In this document: one piece after another, positions 31,445 through 44,581 of the stretch
How positions within the stretch are numbered: the stretch's first letter is position 1
How the letters are laid out: each line of letters opens with the position of its first letter
Source: Paracentrotus lividus
Taxonomy: Eukaryota; Echinodermata; Echinoidea; Camarodonta; Echinidae
Assembly (NCBI GenBank): GCA_940671915.1
Contig: CALNVZ010003435.1
Location: 6,688,154-6,752,153, forward strand
Length of the DNA: 64,000 bases
Direction of reading: 5' to 3'
Notes under the pieces: model-generated
What the model was told of the DNA's origin: nothing
What the model saw: only the letters and a program-made list of their open reading frames with translations
The model's database searches: none
Program-made: the position numbers and the translations under genes

Positions 31445-33015
31445 GTAGGCACACTGTAGAGTACATTAGTTGCAGTAGAGATATTACATTCTACAAGACA
31501 ATCACATTGTTGGACGCACTGATAGAATTTTGAATCATAATTAGCTGTTTGCTTGGAGTAAACGTGCTGGACAAATGGGACAAAGCCAATTTTTTTAATT
31601 TGTCCAAAAGGCTCCTCACATATTTCTAATTCTGATGAAAAATATACACTTGTATGTAAGTATTCAGTGAGCATTTAATGTAAGTTCTAAGGCCATTCAT
31701 AAAACAGTAAACAACAACAACGACACCACTCAAAGCTATAATGACACAAACTGAAATTGGAAGCATATTGATTTTAATCACTGTGCAAATAAAAACATTT
31801 AGAACATGCATCACAAAATATGGATTAAAATCAATCTTTTACAGGTCTGGCTACTTATCATATGTTACCTAGAATAGTGGATGAAATCAAACTTTTTTTA
31901 TTTATATAGATCTGTCTGATTAATTGCGTCAGCTTTGATGCTGACAAATATTAGCTTTGGCCTGACCTGTACATGAACTTTGATGCTCACTAGAAATGCA
32001 GCAAAATATAGCTGATTTTTCAACTAATCCACAGATTGAAATACGGTCTCCAGGATATGAAACGCTGATTGTATTTTTTTTCCAACGTACTGGCGGCATA
32101 CTAGGCGCGGTGACTAAAACAAAGAGAATCTGAAACAGTTAGATAAATTAACGAAACCTAGGTGCGTGCATTCCATTTAGGATACACGGTCCTGTACCTG
32201 TAATTGTATTTGAGCTGGCTAATTGGCAAGAGCTGAAATATGAATTTACCCGATTTTATAGAAAGCGGTTTATATTATTTGATGAATGGATGAATCATCA
32301 CTTTAGGTATCTGGAAGGATGCGATCTTTTGTGTGTGTCATAAATGCAAAATCATATAAATATACAATTTATGTGCACCAGAGTACAATAACAATACGTA
32401 CTGTACATCACTGACAGCAGTTGAATGGACAAAGGTCGTTGCACTGCAAATGTACATGTATGTGTATATACGGAAATAGAATTTTGTATTATCCTGAATT
32501 TAAAGATTAAATTTATTTACCCCAAAATTAGTCATTACTTTAAGATAATAGAAATACAAATATTCGGAAATCTATATCCAACCGTTTTGTTTTCCTCGAT
32601 CAATGAAAGTGGTAGGTTTTTTTTTCAAACTGAAATTTAGAGACTACGTTTATAATTTCCGACCATTTTGTTTTGTTCTGTTGGTGTTTCTGGATTGTTG
32701 GGGAACATGTTTTCCTAAAAGCTCAACTCTTTAATCCACTTATCGCCAACAATGGTGATACTGTTAGGCTAACAATGAACTACAAATACCATCAATCATC
32801 ACTGCAAGCAAGATATGAAAAGTTGAGTGAGTTGGCAAGGTTCCGTGGCAGAGCTAACCTGCTTTGAGCGCTCTCAGGTTTTTTTTCTGCAAAAAAATGG
32901 GGTTTTACAAACTTTCACTTGACTTTTATGAAAACATTGTAGCTAAGTGAGAACAAGATTTGTACTGTACGATACATGTAATAGCCTACTGCATAGGAGT
33001 TTGAGATTGGTTATG
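31445..33015 (+). other. MTSS1 intron 3, start
   Basis: AT-rich intronic sequence. No exon in the required phase recognised. Confidence 0.5.
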
Positions 33016-33017
33016 TA

Positions 33018-33132
33018 CAGTACCACCTGAGATCAACATCACAGCTGATTGCAATCGATTGAGTGAAGTTGAACATAAAGTGAATTGGGATTTGATTGCA
33101 ATCAACTGTGATGTTGATTTTAGACGTTACTG
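33018..33132. mobile_element. 115-bp TA-flanked foldback MITE
   Basis: Arms of about 45 bp (GATCAACATCACAGCTGATT with GCAATC, mirrored by GATTGCAATCAACTGTGATG with TTGAT) enclose a loop of only about 20-25 bp. The ends are CAGTA and TACTG. TA flanks both sides. Confidence 0.7.
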
Positions 33133-33134
33133 TA

Positions 33135-36100
33135 CCTGTATCGAACAATACATGGAGAGTGATAATGAGATTATAATTTTAGCAACCCATTCAAACTGAT
33201 ATTGATTTGATGGTTACCTATTCAACAATGTAGGCTACATGTTATGATTTTACACTCTTTCTTCGCACACATTGGTTTGTCATACAACACGGAACAATGG
33301 TGGATTATGTAATAATTTCTCTACGATGAATAATCATCCTTGACTGCTTTCTCTATTCACTGTGTAGTGTGATGAACTGTATTTGACAGTGTATAGTAGG
33401 CCTCTCCATGCATCCTGCTGACAAAGAGCTTGTCTAATTATCTCATCTTCATTACTACAGTCTTGACTAATTAATTGACTATCCTGTTGTTGACTAATAG
33501 TTAAAAGGGGTGGGCATTATTAACAAGGTCAAATTCGTTTGGGAACGACAGGGTCGCGAACTAGCGTTATGAGATTATACTAGTGGGAAGCCCTCTATTT
33601 GAAGGAATTTAGGGGATTATGAGACAATGGAAAACATTTACTTGAAAGAAAACTAATCTAATAGTTGGACTTACTTACTTGTCATCTGCAACCAAGTTGG
33701 TTGACTGATAAAGTCTCTAAGAAAACAAATTGTCAAACAGGTTTGTGCACTACTCAAGCATCAAAGCGAAACATCTCTGTGGCATTTAAATGGGTATTTA
33801 ATGATTATGTATCAGTAGGGGTTTGACATTTTAATGTAGGTCTACATCATGTTTATGAAAACGCGTTTCCTTGGGAACTTGTCTTATGCGTTGCAGCAGA
33901 GCATATTGAATTGCTTTTTAAATGCATATTTGCTGTTGCATTTGTACAGACAGCATCAGTGTAGAACACTGACTAATGAATATTGGAACAATTTAAAAAG
34001 GGACTGCTATACTTTGATGAAGACAGTCAGTCTGTTCTAGGAAAGGTTTTAGTACCAGTAGCTTTGACAAGGTGCGTGTTTAGAGTGCCTGCACATCCTC
34101 AAATTATCCACCACTTTATGTGACAAGGATGATAAGTGCTTTAGATTTATGGTTTGACATTTTCAGCAGTTTTATTTAGAATTCATCATAGAAACTGTAG
34201 TAACGCATGTTGGCGTATGCATATTCAAATAAACTACCGGTAGATACAATTTACTTCACAAGTTGGGCTTTGTTTTCAGAGTTTATAAAAATTAGGAGAA
34301 AATTATGGGAATCATTTAATTGATTGTTAAAATGATTAAGCTTGTGAATACATGTATGAACACAACACATTGTGCAGATATATGGAAGAACTAGGGCAGT
34401 ACTTTAGAGGAAGATAGGGCAGCGGACAGATAAAGACCCCTTGCCCCCTCCCCTCAATACAGATATGTACAGTACAGGCAAGGGAAGCTGTAAATCTCGT
34501 CATTGTAGCAGACAAATTTGGTAGATTGATTTCAAGAGTCAGGGCTGCAGAAAATTCTTGCCATTCTTCGTAATGAGCATGGCTTTCGCAGATGCCAGAG
34601 TCCTACCATGGACGTACACGTCCAAGTATAATGCAAGGGGTGCCTTGATCAAACGTCAAGTACAGTTTGGCAAATGCGGCGAACATGAGTCCGACTTGTC
34701 CCGCTACTTATATTTTATGAGCTGTAATGCTTTTTGATGTTGCTAATTCTCATTTTGATTTGTGGCTTGATTAGTTTCCAAGATGTGAGACTGCCAATTT
34801 TCTGGTCATCATCTGATCAATTGTCATAAGGTCATAATTATCAAAACACATGCATGTACAATGTAGTATGCATCCTCAAATGTAGACATTGGCGGCCTAA
34901 GACGTGATGTCATTGAACAAAGCATGTAATATTGATTCTGCAAAGACATCTTCTTGGCAATCCTTACACCGCACACTAAAACCGTCTTTTAAGTAGTTAT
35001 TTCATCTTTTCTGAGGTTACATTTTAAAAATATATTACTTAGATTAAAGTTAGAATAGTTGTGTGTACAAATGTAGGCTCATATATGTTACATAATAAGG
35101 AAACTTATGAATTGCAAATCTAATTATTGTTCTTAAATATTGAATTGGGACAGTCGAGTTATTAGGTTATATTTAGTGGTTTTTCATGTGATTTTATGAT
35201 TTTACCAAAGAAATTAATTACATATTTTAATTCCATCAAGATTATTAAACCAAATAATTGAGTTACAGATATTGATTTTATCACCACACTGTAGGTCTAT
35301 TGTGTGTATGACCCTGACCTTGCTTGCCTCTTAATTACTGCTGTTTTTATTTACCGGGTATTCTCTTAATTCAGTGTTTAGTATCCAGGGTCCTGTCTTT
35401 ACATTTACATTTAACTATCTCTCAGTCAGTCGTAGCTCAATGCCAGCCTGTGCTCATAATTACTCTCCGTGTTCGGCGGCAAAGGTATCTACTTTCCCGT
35501 AGCCTGGCCAATGCAAACTCCCAGATTTAATCAAGCTGAAGAAATAGCTTGCTTTCGTCTCCAAATAAATTTGATAACCACATGCCTTTGCCCTATACGC
35601 CCCTCCGAACCCCAATCAGAGGTTAATTCATTTCAAGTATATCTAGTCCATGTGCATGTGTACTCACAAGTTCATCTGCTTACATGTCTGTATGTTCATG
35701 TACATGTACTAAGCCAGGCTTTTTCGTCAGTCATTATGGCCAACATACCCTCCCTAGACTCATTGGTGGGCATGCCCCAGTGCTCCAGTAATATTTCAAT
35801 TTGGTTAAGTAGATGGGCCGGTAATATCTCCCTGTTTGATATACATGTAGGAGGGGGGGAGGGGGGTGGGATTGATTTATAAATAGTGGCAATATGCCGC
35901 TGCATTTAAGGAAGTTTCTTTGCTGAATTAGTCCATTCTTTATTGGTTTAGAGCCGAGATGCAGTCTTTGGCTACCATTCTGATTGAGATGAAATTATGA
36001 TGTCTCCAACGACGACAGGAGGATGACTTGTGTTGGTTTTGTAGAGAGAGAATTATGGTTTCTTGATCTTGCCTCCAAGGGAGGGATCTTCTTTGACTAC

Positions 36101-37530
36101 AAAGTCATGTGACCAAGAGAGGATTTTTGTCAAAGACTGAAATAAATGTAGGGCCTACAATGTATATGGTCCGCTTACCCATTTGATTTGAAAATTATTA
36201 TTAGAGAGATCTCTACACTGTATGAACACAATTATGAACCAACGTATTTAATGTATAATGTAAGCCAACATTTCTTGACCCATACCTTGGAATGAAAATA
36301 TAATGTTGAGCCATGCATACAATGTAATTTGATTTTGTGGGGGGAAGGGTTAGGGTAATTCTGGGTTCACTGAATGAATGTTTATCATTGCTCGCCTCAA
36401 GTTATTCAGGTAGGAAGCTACATGTAGGCCTACATGTTGGCTTACATGGTTGATTCAAGAAGAGGAACAAATATTTTTACATTGAACCCTCTTCTAATAG
36501 TAAGAAGACAGTGTAGAGCCCTGTATCATGACAAGTGTTCCTGTAAACTCAGATTGACCGGTACATGCACTGAATAGACTTCTATCATTGCTATAGCATC
36601 AAGTTATCGAGGTTAGGAAGCTGAGAGGATGGATGATAGTGACCTGATTATAAGGGTGTATTTCTTGTAATGAATGATGCCTTTGAGGGATCCTCTAACT
36701 CCGCTCTTCTTCAACCTGCTTCAATGGCTTAGGCAATATCTATTTACCCATCAAAGGATTCTAGAATATGCAGATAATTAATTGAAACTCGCCCCTAAAA
36801 AAGTAATGTGCTAGAAATTATGACATGTATATTATCCTCAAGAATGGTGTTAGTTCATCTCAATGTTACATACTGCTTTGAGCATTTCGTATTAAAAGAT
36901 TTAGAGATGGTTCCCGCAAAACACTCAATATTGTTACAGGCATACATGTCGAGTTATTACCCTCGTGACTGTCACCAAATGTCACGTAGGCCTAAATCAT
37001 GGTTTAAAAAAAAACAGTAATGGTCAAGTAACGATGAGCTTTCATAAAAAATAAACATGTTTCTGTGATTGTGTATTTTCATATGGTTTAATGATGCTTG
37101 TGCAGGGTACAAAATTTAGGTGTATCGGTTCACACTTAATCTTCCCAATAAATGGAATATATTGTGGAGAAAGGTTTTTGTTTTTCAAGAGTCATCATGT
37201 GAGTTGCAACCACTGTCAGCCTGTGACTGGTGCCAAGGAGTTTCACATGCAATGGAGACTTGTTACACTTCAATACAGGCAATATGTTTAATTTAGACTC
37301 TATAACCAGATACAAAATATTAAAGTTTTGTACTGGATATTTGGCAAGGTTATTTATAGGAGAGAAAGAAGATATGAGCTGTGATAAAGTATCCCAATTT
37401 CCCCCAGGTAAGTTTATGTCACGATAACAAAAACCTATAGTGTTGATTGCTATTCTGGCTCCCACTCTCTGCAGAGGAATAATGTTCCCCTTTGAGAATT
37501 TCCTACACTGATCTTCCTAGTTGTACATAT
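33135..37530 (+). other. MTSS1 intron 3 segment
   Basis: No gene, exon or clear repeat recognised. About 35290-35640 is of mixed composition with several open frames and an octamer-like ATGCAAA; its role is unknown. Confidence 0.4.
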
Positions 37531-37537
37531 TAATGCC

Positions 37538-37794
37538 CGGTCATACGGAGTCAGATCAGTGTTGCTCTATCCATTTCATGTAGAACAACAGGGTAGCAAC
37601 AACTCCCATTTTTTAAAACGTCTATTAGTACGACGCGGCCGGGGATCGAACCCACAACCTCCCGATTATGAGGCGGACACTCTATCCACTAAGCCAACAC
37701 ATCTGACCCAAAACAGAAGGCTGAATTGCTTTTCGCAACACAGATTTGCAATCTTTTACAACTAGATTAGTTATTTCCATTTTTTGTATGACCG
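37538..37794 (-). mobile_element. tRNA(Met)-like SINE within short inverted flanks
   Basis: On the minus strand about 37705-37630 folds as a tRNA. The A box is TGGCTTAGTGG (37696-37686), the anticodon region CCTCATAATCGG carries CAT, and the B box is GGTTCGATCCC (37652-37642). The acceptor arms pair at six of seven positions counting wobbles. A non-tRNA body follows toward 37540, as in SINEs. Nine-base inverted words CGGTCATAC (37538-37546) and GTATGACCG (37786-37794) bracket the unit. A functional tRNA gene is less likely, given the mismatched T stem and no terminator T run directly after. Confidence 0.6.
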
Positions 37795-40700
37795 AGGTTT
37801 GTAAGTGTAACTGAGGCCTTACAGTACTATTTGACCAGCTTGCAGTCTGTGCCAAGCGAAGGTGTCTTCTTCAGGGAGCGTGTGTCTGAGAGGGCAAAGA
37901 ACTTCCTCTGAACTTGGGTAAATCCTTCCTCTAAAACCCAGAGTAAATCCTTCCTCTATTAAAAAGCTAAAGTAGCCTTCCATGGGTTAATCCCATTCCA
38001 TCGGCTTTGTGGGCACTGGACTGTTCTAACAAGATTCTAGGTTATTAGACCAATAGTGGGCAGGTGAAAGACACCGACAATGATATGCTCAATGTGCTGA
38101 TCTGGGTAAAAATATTGAAATAATTTCAACAAGGTACATATAGGCAATATTTCATCTTTAAACAATTTTGTATGACAGATAGGCCTACATGTATAATTTG
38201 TTGCGATATTTTAGACGAAAGCAGTGCTCATATAGATCATGCCGCTTTCTCAAATGTTTTGATTACTGATTAATCCATTTACAGTTCGTACATTAATAAC
38301 AATAAGCAAATTTTTTTTTAAAACCAGGGCTCTTTCATAGTTAACCAAAGCATTTCTAGAGCTTTTAGAGGTAAACCACTTTGAGCTGTCATGTATTGAT
38401 GAATGATATAACTTTTACACTTCCATGTTTCGTAGGCTATAGTTTAAAATTCTCATGCTTTTTTTATTCAATGGGCTTCCGGAATCGCGCCGTTCAGTCT
38501 TTATTGCTCTCTGAAAAACTTCCTGTTCATATCAGTGGTAAAAACAATTTCCTTTTTATGGATGGTAATCGGTTGATTGTAGCCTCTATGTGAACCATGA
38601 AACTTTTCAGATTTTGCTGTCTTTCATTTGCTGCCTCATCATGATTTTCCCATAGTTTACATCTTATATCAACAACCATTAACTTTAGGATTTGGCTAGG
38701 TTACATTTATGTTTCACTTTGCTGTTCATTACAGCCAAGTCTAGTTTGGTTTGAAATCAACACTAAAAATTTAATTTCCTTTTGGACCTTGCTGATCAGA
38801 AGAGTTACGCAACAGTCCATGACCTCGTAAACATTTGATGAAATAAATTTTTATGAATAATTTTATACTGGTGGATGCATTCGTAGTGGAGTGCCATCTT
38901 TATTACAAAGTTTTTGAATATGATATAGGTATTCATACTTTGTGTACAAATTAAAGTAACAATGAAAGGTCATGGGATGCCCAATTACTTTAGCTATGGA
39001 TATACGAGAGAGAAGCCATTTAAAGTGTTACAAAGAGCAGAAAATATGAAATGAAAATAAAACTAACATACGTGTACTTCTTGTCATTCTCTGAGTACCA
39101 CTTTACAAAAGGGATTGCCAAAAAACAAAACCAATCCCCCCCCAAAAAAGCCCCAAAACAAACAACAACAAAACGACAACATTTCGCTGAATTTATGCCC
39201 ATTCAACTACTTTCATTTTTATCACAACAATTATTGACTAGGCTGAAAAGAAAGCACCTGGATTTGATCTTTGGGTACAAATCCAAAGTTGAATTGTGGG
39301 TTTGTTCTCCTTGTTTATGCAACTCAAAGACACAGTCTCATTTGATATCTCTATCACATGTTTAGTGTTATGACATCTAAAAACAAATAGCGAATCCTGC
39401 TGGAGCACTCCTGCCCTGATTGGTCCATGACAGTGAACTTTGACCTGTGATTGACCTCAAATGACCCCTCAGGGGTTAGACTGACAATGAACAAAGGCAG
39501 GCTAAAAGTGCACGTCCAGGGTCGACAGGCTGTTTGTTTAGTCTACTGTTCACACCTCGTTGAATGAGTTCATGATGTCCATTATACAAACATGTTGTAT
39601 GTGTACGCACCCCAAAAAACTGGGAACATTGGAAAGCAAACTTGTGAATAACGTAGTCTGATGCTATAAATATATTTTAGATTAATTTGTAAACTATCTA
39701 TCTCAGAATCAATTTTTTTTTCTTTCTGACTACTAAGTTTGGTACTGCTTGGGAATCTGATGTAAGTATGGCACACATTTAATTAAGATTTCCAGCTCTT
39801 GTCAGTAGTCATTAACAAGTTTCCTATAAACCAGAGTTTTAACAAAACATTTGACAATTTGATTTGACCTATATTTTAGGGTATTTTGTTTGTCAAATGT
39901 CAAAATTATGATTTAAAAATATTATCTTACATTGCCGGAAGACTGTTTTTGTAACAGCGAGGTCTGCTCAAAGAATATCAAAGTTTGGTCTTGAGTCTGG
40001 AAATATCGCCCTGGGTGCTGCATGCAAAACCCACTAATGTGGCTTTGATTTTGATGTTTGATTTTTCTTCTTTGTTTGAGTAAAGGTCATTGTTTTTCCA
40101 AACTTTCACCCCTAACCAAACACATGTGCGCCAAAGATGGAGGCAATCTGACTAGATGTTAAATCTCCTTTATACTAGGTCAGTTTGGTTCCTCCAGTAA
40201 AATAGTTTGTGAACTATTTCGTTCAGATATGGAAAAATGAATCATAGTGCTTGCATATTCTCTGAGTAGCTCTTCATATGAATTTATGCCATTTACATGG
40301 TAATATGGTCTATTTGTAGGAGGATTAAGAAATGTATCACCGTCATACAATCTAGGTTCAATCTCTTGCACACTTGCCCTCTCCCACTCTCCGAGCTTCC
40401 CCCATGACCTGGGCACTCATATTTTATCAAGCCCTTTCAGAATTTGCATCATACTTCATAAATTGTTAGCCATTCCACTTCTCAGGCAATATATCATCAT
40501 TGTGCATAACTCTACCAGTGCTGCTCCTCGTACTTAATTTCATATGCATTGGGATGTTTGTGAATGGGGGTCAGTGAATTTTGATCTGCGCTGGGGTCCC
40601 CCTCTCTGTTTTGATGCAGTCTCATGGAGGGATGAGAATCATGACTTGAATACCAATGGTATGGTTGGAGGAGGAGTGATTAATGCTTACCCAGAGGGGA

Positions 40701-40840
40701 GGTTCAAGGGAGATGGATGTTGGATAATAAGAACTTCACTTCTTTCTTGAGATTTTATTTTCCACTTTGCTGCAGCTAGACTATATTCTGTGCATGTATA
40801 ATGTAGTTCGAAATTAACCCATTTTGACCTAAATCAGTTA
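37795..40840 (+). other. MTSS1 intron 3 segment
   Basis: No exon or TIR element recognised. A protein-like but unmatched frame lies at 40416-40180 on the minus strand and another at 40544-40750 on the plus strand. I could not support either as a gene. Confidence 0.4.
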
Positions 40841-40846
40841 TCAGAT

Positions 40847-41128
40847 ATGATAATAATAGTTACATTTATATAGCGCGTAATAAATCCACCTTGGTGTTTC
40901 TAAGCGCTTATAGTGTTAACTAATTATTACCCAGCTTAGCTAGGCTACCCCGAAAGGTGCTCACAGCATTCAAGGAATTGCTTCCTACTGGTACCCATTC
41001 ACCTTACTTGGGTCGAGTACAGCAAATTTGCAGATTGACATCTTGCCGAAGGATGCTAGTGGAATGGACAGGATTTGAACCGCGTACCTTGTGATCGTAA
41101 GTCTGCTGACTTATCCCCTCGACCACAT
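40847..41128 (-). mobile_element. tRNA-derived SINE, about 280 bp
   Basis: Read on the minus strand, the head has an A box TGGTCGAGGGG (41125-41115) and a B box GGTTCAAATCC (41081-41071). Spacing is right for RNA polymerase III. The tail carries the GCGCTATATAAATGTAA motif followed by TATTATTATC repeats (plus-strand GATAATAATAG at 40849). A tail with this motif is common among SINEs of marine invertebrates. A tail fragment of the same family sits at 8009-8072. Confidence 0.75.
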
Positions 41129-42808
41129 CTATATTATGATTAAACGTTCAAATTCAAGATTTGCCATGCCAAAAAATGCTATTCCTCAGCAAGAAATATC
41201 AAAATTGCCTGACACTAAATCATGAAAGAACAAATATCATTTTGTTTGCTATAGTGTGTAATGATGGCCCCAAATGATGAATCTCGAGTCAATGTTTGTA
41301 TGATGAATGTTGAAGTCAATATGATGTATGATGAATGATGCTATCCAAACAAGGTCATGCTTCACATCCTTCCATCTATCTTCAGTCTCACTCGGAGGAA
41401 GAACGGAAGTGGGGTATAGTACATGAATGCAAGTACGGTCTATTCACAGACTAGTTACAAGTCGCTGACAGTCAATCAAAAGCTACATGGTTTGAATCCT
41501 AGCTACATTACTATAGTCCATTGGAAAGTCAGCTATCTGCTTTTGCCACACTCAACCCAGGTGAGGTAAAAGGTGAGTAGGTGAATGGTTACTTTGCTAC
41601 TTGAGCATCATGTTGTAACCACTACAAGCACTAGAAGCTTCCCGTCTGCAAACACACTTTCTAAAGCTGGACTATAGGTTTGGTAACAAAAAAGGAATCG
41701 GCACAAAACCGATCAAATATAGTGTCATGTTGTCCACAATGCTCTTTTCATGATTTCCGTTGAATTTCAGTGAAAATATTTGAAAGAAACATATTGTAAC
41801 GGTTGGTTTAGACCTTTCCTGTGATGCCCGCTGACTGAAGATTACCGCCTGAACGTTGCGTAGCGATCTGTGTGTATCACCCACACAAGAGAATCCCCAT
41901 TGGTATTCCACATGAACCCTGATTTGACTCTCGCAAAAGCAAAAGAAGGTGTCTGGTCCCTGACTTTCCACGTTTTATACTTATATTGTGAAATAAAAGA
42001 CACTAAAACAAGATTTCAAGAAATACAATTTTCTTTATTATAGTTATAGGATTTTAATAATCTTTTATATTATGTAACTGTAAATCCAAATTAATTCTTT
42101 CTAAAGGCCTACATGTACACCAGCTATAAATCCAACTGTTATTGAATTGATTTGGCCCTTTAACAAACTATAATAAAATCTAAAACGTCGGTGAGCTTTA
42201 CAGAAAAATTGCTAATAGTTGTATCTTAGGATAGGCATCTATTTTCTACTTGTTTCAGGGAAATGAGATGCAAGCATTGTTTGTAGACACACAAGATGAG
42301 CAACACACACTGTTCAAGTTTATGTACCACTGCCGAGGTAAACATTAACCAACAGAGCAAACATGTGACCAAAGAAGAGTAAACTCGCTTGATACCTGGT
42401 CAGTCATCGGAGGTAAACAAAATCATCTTCAAGTTTCTCAATGCCTCTTCACTTCGGTTGTCTTCCATGCAATCTCTGTGTGTGTGTGTGTGTTAGAACC
42501 AAGTTTGCTGAAGCAATATATTATGGTTGGACAAATAGAGCATAGATCATACCGATTATTTTAATTGCAGATTGTGTAGGCGGTACGCCGAGGATAAACA
42601 GACTATTTTGGGAATGAGAGATTTGATATAAGAGAGAATAAGAGATTTTTTTCTGTAAACAACTCTTGTTTTTCGATTTTATTATTTTTTTTTCCTGGTG
42701 AAAAAACAAAAAACAACAACAATGGATTATGGAAGCTGCATCAAACTGATATGAATGTAAAATTTGAAATAATGCATATATTTTTTCTGCATCCCTTTGC
42801 TATTTTTT
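41129..42808 (+). other. MTSS1 intron 3 segment
   Basis: No supported exon. At 42259-42337 an open frame is bounded by AG and GT consensus sites, but it does not fit the phase needed after MTSS1 exon 3. Confidence 0.4.
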
Positions 42809-44107
42809 ATGCCTCCGCCACAAGGTGGTGCCGCGAGGCATTATGTTTTTGAGTTGTCCGTCCGTCCGTCCGTACGTCCGTCCCGTTTTCGTTTCTTGCG
42901 ATAACTTAAGAACCGTTTGACGATCACTTTCAAACTTGGATCATGTATGCATATGGTAGGGACAATGATCTGATTAGACATTGGGGTCATTAGGTCAAAG
43001 GTCACAGAGGTCATTGTATGCATGAAAATGGCTCGTTCTCGCCATAACTTAAAAACCGTTTGATGGGTCAACTTCAAACTTGGGTAATGTGTTAGCTCAT
43101 ATGATAAGATATGAGTTAGATTGAGTTCATAGGCTCAATGTATAAGTACAATGGTCAGTGTACATAATAATTGGTTCTCTCACAATGAACTGAATACGGG
43201 TCAACTTCAAACTTGAGTAATGTGTGCATATGGAGGGGCAATGAACTGATTAGATTTTGGGGTCAAAGGTCAAAGGTCACAGAGGTCATTGTATACATAA
43301 AAATAGTTTGTTCTCGTGATAACTTAAGAACTGTGTAACGGATCATCTTCAAACTTGGATCATATTTACATATAGGAGGGACAATGAACTTATCAAATTT
43401 TGGGGTCATGAGGTCAAAGGTCACAGAGGTCATTGTGTACATGAAATTGGCTTGTTCTCGCAATAAACTTAAAAACCGTTTGACGGATCAATTTCAAACT
43501 TGGGTCATATGTGCATATGGGACGGACAATAAACTGATTAGAATTTAGAGTCATGAGGTCAAAGTTCAAAGGCCACAGAGACAGGACATTGTGTACGTGA
43601 AAATGGCTTGTTCTTGCGATAACTTAAGAACAGTTTGATGGATGAACATCAAACTTGGGTCATGTGTGCATATGGTAGGGACAATGAATTTATATATATT
43701 TCGAGGTCATGAAGTCAAAGGTCAAGGGTCACAAGACGTTATTGTATACATTGAAAATGCACGTTCTTGCTGTAACTTCTGAACCGTTTTATGGATCAAC
43801 TTCAAACTTGGGTCATGTGGGAGGAAAGATGAACTGATTAGATTTTTGAAGTCAGGACATCAAAGGTCACTAGTTATTTATGTAAATGACTCGTTTGTGC
43901 AATTTCTGAAGGACCTTTGACAGATCAACTTAAACATGTTTATCCTTTTATTACATCAGTAGCCACTCCTTCCTGAGTTGGAAATAATTCTGATGATACA
44001 ACTTTAATAGATTTGGGGTCAATATCTCAAAGAGATGTGGTATAAATGGATGTAAAATACTCAACATGCGCATGCCTTTTTTTTCCGATGTGGCAATACG
44101 GAGGCAT
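42809..44107. mobile_element. 1.3-kb element made of about seven 145-bp units with DR1 motifs
   Basis: The ends ATGCCTCCG (42809) and CGGAGGCAT (ending 44107) are inverted. The left end adds a short hairpin (ATGCCTC...GAGGCAT) and a GTCCGTCCGTCC run. Inside, a unit with AACTTAAGAACCGTTTGA, TTCAAACTTGGGTCATGTG and AGGTCAAAGGTCACAGAGG recurs. The CAAACTTG word falls at about 42931, 43075, 43208, 43350, 43495, 43650 and 43803. Similar CCGTCCGTCC/CAAACTTGG repeats are widespread in marine invertebrate genomes. It is non-coding; the frames over it are repeat artefacts. Its class is unknown. Confidence 0.8.
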
Positions 44108-44579
44108 GCCTTCCGACAGTGCGCCGGGTCGAAGATTCATCTAGTTTTTTTTTAATTCTGCATCAACTTCACTCATGAGCTGCTCAAAAATTAAATTTGA
44201 TGTTGTGTTTGAAACTCAAAGTTTCAAAACAATGATTGTGCCCCTGTGAAAATTTTATATGAATTCCATTCTATTGTCTGTTCTGGGTAGGTACAGTCAG
44301 GGGTTCCTCCCATCTCTCCCAGGTCCAGTCTATAGTTCGACAGTCTATCAGGATATTAAGGGCTATAGTGCATTTATGTTTAGAACAGATGTTAAAAATA
44401 CATCTGTGTAGAGAGTTAGAGTGGTGGCCTCCCATTGGCCCTATTATTAAATTTCCTTATACTCTGACCATGCATGTGTAGATCACTGACAATTGCCCAA
44501 AAAGGGGGAAAAAAAGAGTGGGAAGAATGAAAGGTACATGTACAGTTATTCACAAAATATTTCAGAAATCTTTATGAAA
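44108..44579 (+). other. Spacer between two repeats, intron 3
   Basis: The first 40 bases (to about 44148) continue the repeat's usual flank (CTTCCGACAGTGCGCCGGGT). Nothing else recognised. Confidence 0.45.
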
Positions 44580-44581
44580 TA

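Noticed and set aside
31333..31674. 113-residue minus-strand frame
   Set aside because: Antisense to MTSS1 exon 3.
35469..35882. 137-residue plus-strand frame
   Set aside because: Uneven composition, no recognisable motif, and it runs into a G-rich tract; probably chance.
37630..37705. Functional tRNA-Met gene
   Set aside because: Both pol III boxes are present, but the T stem is mismatched, no terminator T run follows directly, and extra body sequence fits a SINE better.
40180..40416. 78-residue minus-strand frame of protein-like composition
   Set aside because: No homologue recognised, no supporting splice or promoter signal, and it sits within an AT-rich intron.
42860..42885. GTCC tandem run as a possible CRISPR-like or satellite array
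   Set aside because: Only a few 4-bp units at the edge of a mobile repeat.
42841..43463. Minus-strand frames with repeated FMHTMTSVTFDLMTP-like text
   Set aside because: They repeat because the DNA is a tandem array; no sign of coding constraint.
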